Source: Enterocloster lavalensis
Lineage (GTDB): Bacteria; Bacillota; Clostridia; Lachnospirales; Lachnospiraceae
NCBI RefSeq assembly: GCF_902364025.1
Contig: NZ_CABJCG010000002.1
Span: 1-64,000 of the forward strand
Length of the DNA stretch: 64,000 nt
Direction of reading: 5' to 3'
Shown here: one piece after another, positions 62,853 through 64,000 of the stretch
How the letters are laid out: each line of letters opens with the position of its first letter
Position numbering within the stretch: position 1 is the stretch's first letter
Made by a program: the position numbers and the translations under genes
The notes under the pieces: model-generated
Seen by the model: only the letters and a program-made list of their open reading frames with translations
Database searches by the model: none
What the model was told of the DNA's origin: nothing

Positions 62853-63989
62853 ATGAGAAAAATACCGTGTACTTATATCCGCGGCGGCACCAGCAGGGCG
62901 CTGTTTTTTAAGGAGGAAGATTTGCCGGAGGATAGGTCCCTTTGGCCGGAGCTGTTTATCAAGGCTCTGGGGGTTCGGAGGACGGCGGCGGGGCTCTCCG
63001 CCATGGGCGTGGATTTCCCCACCCATAAGGTGGCGGTGATCTCCCCCCACCAGGGGCCGGAGGCGGATGTGGATTACAATTTTTTCCAGGTAGATTCAGA
63101 GAATTATTATGTGGACAACCGGGGAAACTGCGGAAACATGTCCTCGGCCGTTGGGCCGTTTGCCATCGATGAGGGTATGGTGGAGGCCAGGGAGCCGGAG
63201 ACTGTGGTGCGGATTTATAATACCAATACCCGCCGGATTATCACCAGCCGGGTGCAGGTAAAGGACGGGAAGAGCTGTACCGATGGGGACACCGTGATCT
63301 GTGGCGCGCCCGGGAGCGGCTCGCCGGTGTGGCTGTCCTTTGAGCGGCCCGGGGGCGGGCTGACGGGTAAACTGTTCCCTACGGGGAATAAGGTCGATTT
63401 GTTCCATATTCCGGGGCGCGGGGACCTGCCGGTCACGCTGATCGACTGCGCCAACCCGGTGGTGCTCTTTAAGGCCGCCGACGTGGGGCTGACCGGGACG
63501 GAGCTGACAAGCTTGAATACCCGGAAGGATTTTATCGAGCTGGTGGGCCGGGTAAGAGGCATGGCAGCCCAGGTGTTCGGGCTGGTGGACCGCTGGGAGG
63601 ACGCGGCCACAAAATCGACGTATATGCCCTTTGTGGGTATTGTTTCCCCGCCTCAGAGCTATGAGGATATGGATGGGAACCAGATCGAGGCGGAGGAGAT
63701 GGATATCTGCTGCCGCTCGTTTATAACCAGGCTGCACAGGGCGTATCCTATTGCGGCGTCTATGGCGACGGCCGCCGCGGCCCGGATTCCGGGGACGGTG
63801 GCGTATGAGGTGGTGCGGAAGGGAAATGCTTTCCGGGCGGACAGCGCTGGTAACGGCGTAGTGCTCGGCCACGCGGGCGGCTGCACGGAGGTGCAGATGG
63901 AAGTGGACGGGGATGAAGTTATCCGCGGAACGGTGCTGAGAACGGCAAACACAATTATGCGGGGGACCCTTTGGGTTGATGAGGTTTAG
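62853..63989 (+). CDS. PrpF-family isomerase/tautomerase
   Basis: 378 residues. The family includes 2-methylaconitate cis-trans isomerase (PrpF) and 4-oxalomesaconate tautomerase. Motifs: YIRGGTSRALFF at the start and DNRGNCGNMSSAVGPFAI, which carries the catalytic Cys of the diaminopimelate-epimerase-like fold; the later FEVVRK-like segment is also typical. No 2-methylcitrate genes are near, so a PrpF function in propionate breakdown is not supported; it may process the acid released by the C45 enzymes (inference). GTGAGGAAAA precedes the ATG. The window ends 11 bases after the stop. Confidence 0.88.
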   Translation: MRKIPCTYIRGGTSRALFFKEEDLPEDRSLWPELFIKALGVRRTAAGLSAMGVDFPTHKVAVISPHQGPEADVDYNFFQVDSENYYVDNRGNCGNMSSAVGPFAIDEGMVEAREPETVVRIYNTNTRRIITSRVQVKDGKSCTDGDTVICGAPGSGSPVWLSFERPGGGLTGKLFPTGNKVDLFHIPGRGDLPVTLIDCANPVVLFKAADVGLTGTELTSLNTRKDFIELVGRVRGMAAQVFGLVDRWEDAATKSTYMPFVGIVSPPQSYEDMDGNQIEAEEMDICCRSFITRLHRAYPIAASMATAAAARIPGTVAYEVVRKGNAFRADSAGNGVVLGHAGGCTEVQMEVDGDEVIRGTVLRTANTIMRGTLWVDEV

Positions 63990-64000
63990 ATAGAAATAAA

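Noticed and set aside
62853..63989. Assigning the PrpF-family gene to the 2-methylcitrate cycle
   Set aside because: No prpB, prpC or aconitase-like gene is nearby, and the family includes other isomerases.

Overview
The window looks like chromosomal DNA of an anaerobic, spore-forming clostridium, most likely a GC-rich gut Lachnospiraceae of the Enterocloster/Hungatella type. This is inferred from a cotJABC spore-coat cluster, a bifunctional AdhE behind Rex-like operators, an Rpn-type nuclease of a kind common in that family, an S-box (SAM-I) riboswitch on metK, a GH36 alpha-galactosidase with its own ABC importer, and many solo AraC and LysR regulators. I saw no rRNA, tRNA, CRISPR array, prophage or transposase. 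The high GC at third codon positions creates many long antisense open frames, which I treat as shadows.

Layout. 1-8426: the end of a proline-rich repeat protein, an anchored propeller protein with a C39-peptidase-like tail, murA, a tandem pair of membrane-anchored lethal-factor-like metalloproteases (one apparently dead), and a secreted 5'-nucleotidase with an inserted LysM domain. 8587-17012: a LysR regulator divergent from an operon for a PotABCD-type importer, adenine deaminase and a second aminohydrolase, which together suggest purine scavenging. 17100-24102: an AraC/GyrI-like regulator, a small element bounded by inverted repeats, an Rpn nuclease, metK and adhE. 24537-32414: an L-ascorbate (ula) catabolic cluster with lactonase, PTS IIA/IIC/IIB, DeoR regulator, two genes of unknown role and the two pentose-phosphate epimerases; ulaD is missing. 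32589-33182: bioY under a BirA-type operator. 33430-39811: an alpha-galactoside importer and hydrolase with a divergent AraC regulator. 40002-53677: gdhA, a small secreted repeat protein, a MATE exporter, a lipase-like hydrolase, cotJABC, aspA, an AraC regulator, O-acetylhomoserine sulfhydrylase and a PAS/GAF/GGDEF/EAL protein. 53694-63989: a LysR gene with a C11 tract near its 3' end, divergent from a peptide-type ABC transporter operon that continues into two C45-family acylases and ends near a PrpF-family isomerase.

How the parts work together. Several modules pair an importer with the enzymes that process its cargo: purines (PotABCD plus deaminases), ascorbate (PTS plus ula enzymes), alpha-galactosides (ABC plus GH36) and peptides or N-acyl compounds (Dpp plus C45 acylases). 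Each has a dedicated regulator beside or inside it. gdhA and aspA add amino-acid nitrogen metabolism, and metK and metY add sulfur metabolism.

Unusual points. GC-rich minisatellites with units of 18, 19, 18 and 33 bases occur at four places, three of them inside reading frames. There is an active/dead protease pair, a perfect 18-base palindrome inside the gdhA promoter, and a homopolymeric tract that could change a regulator's C-terminus.
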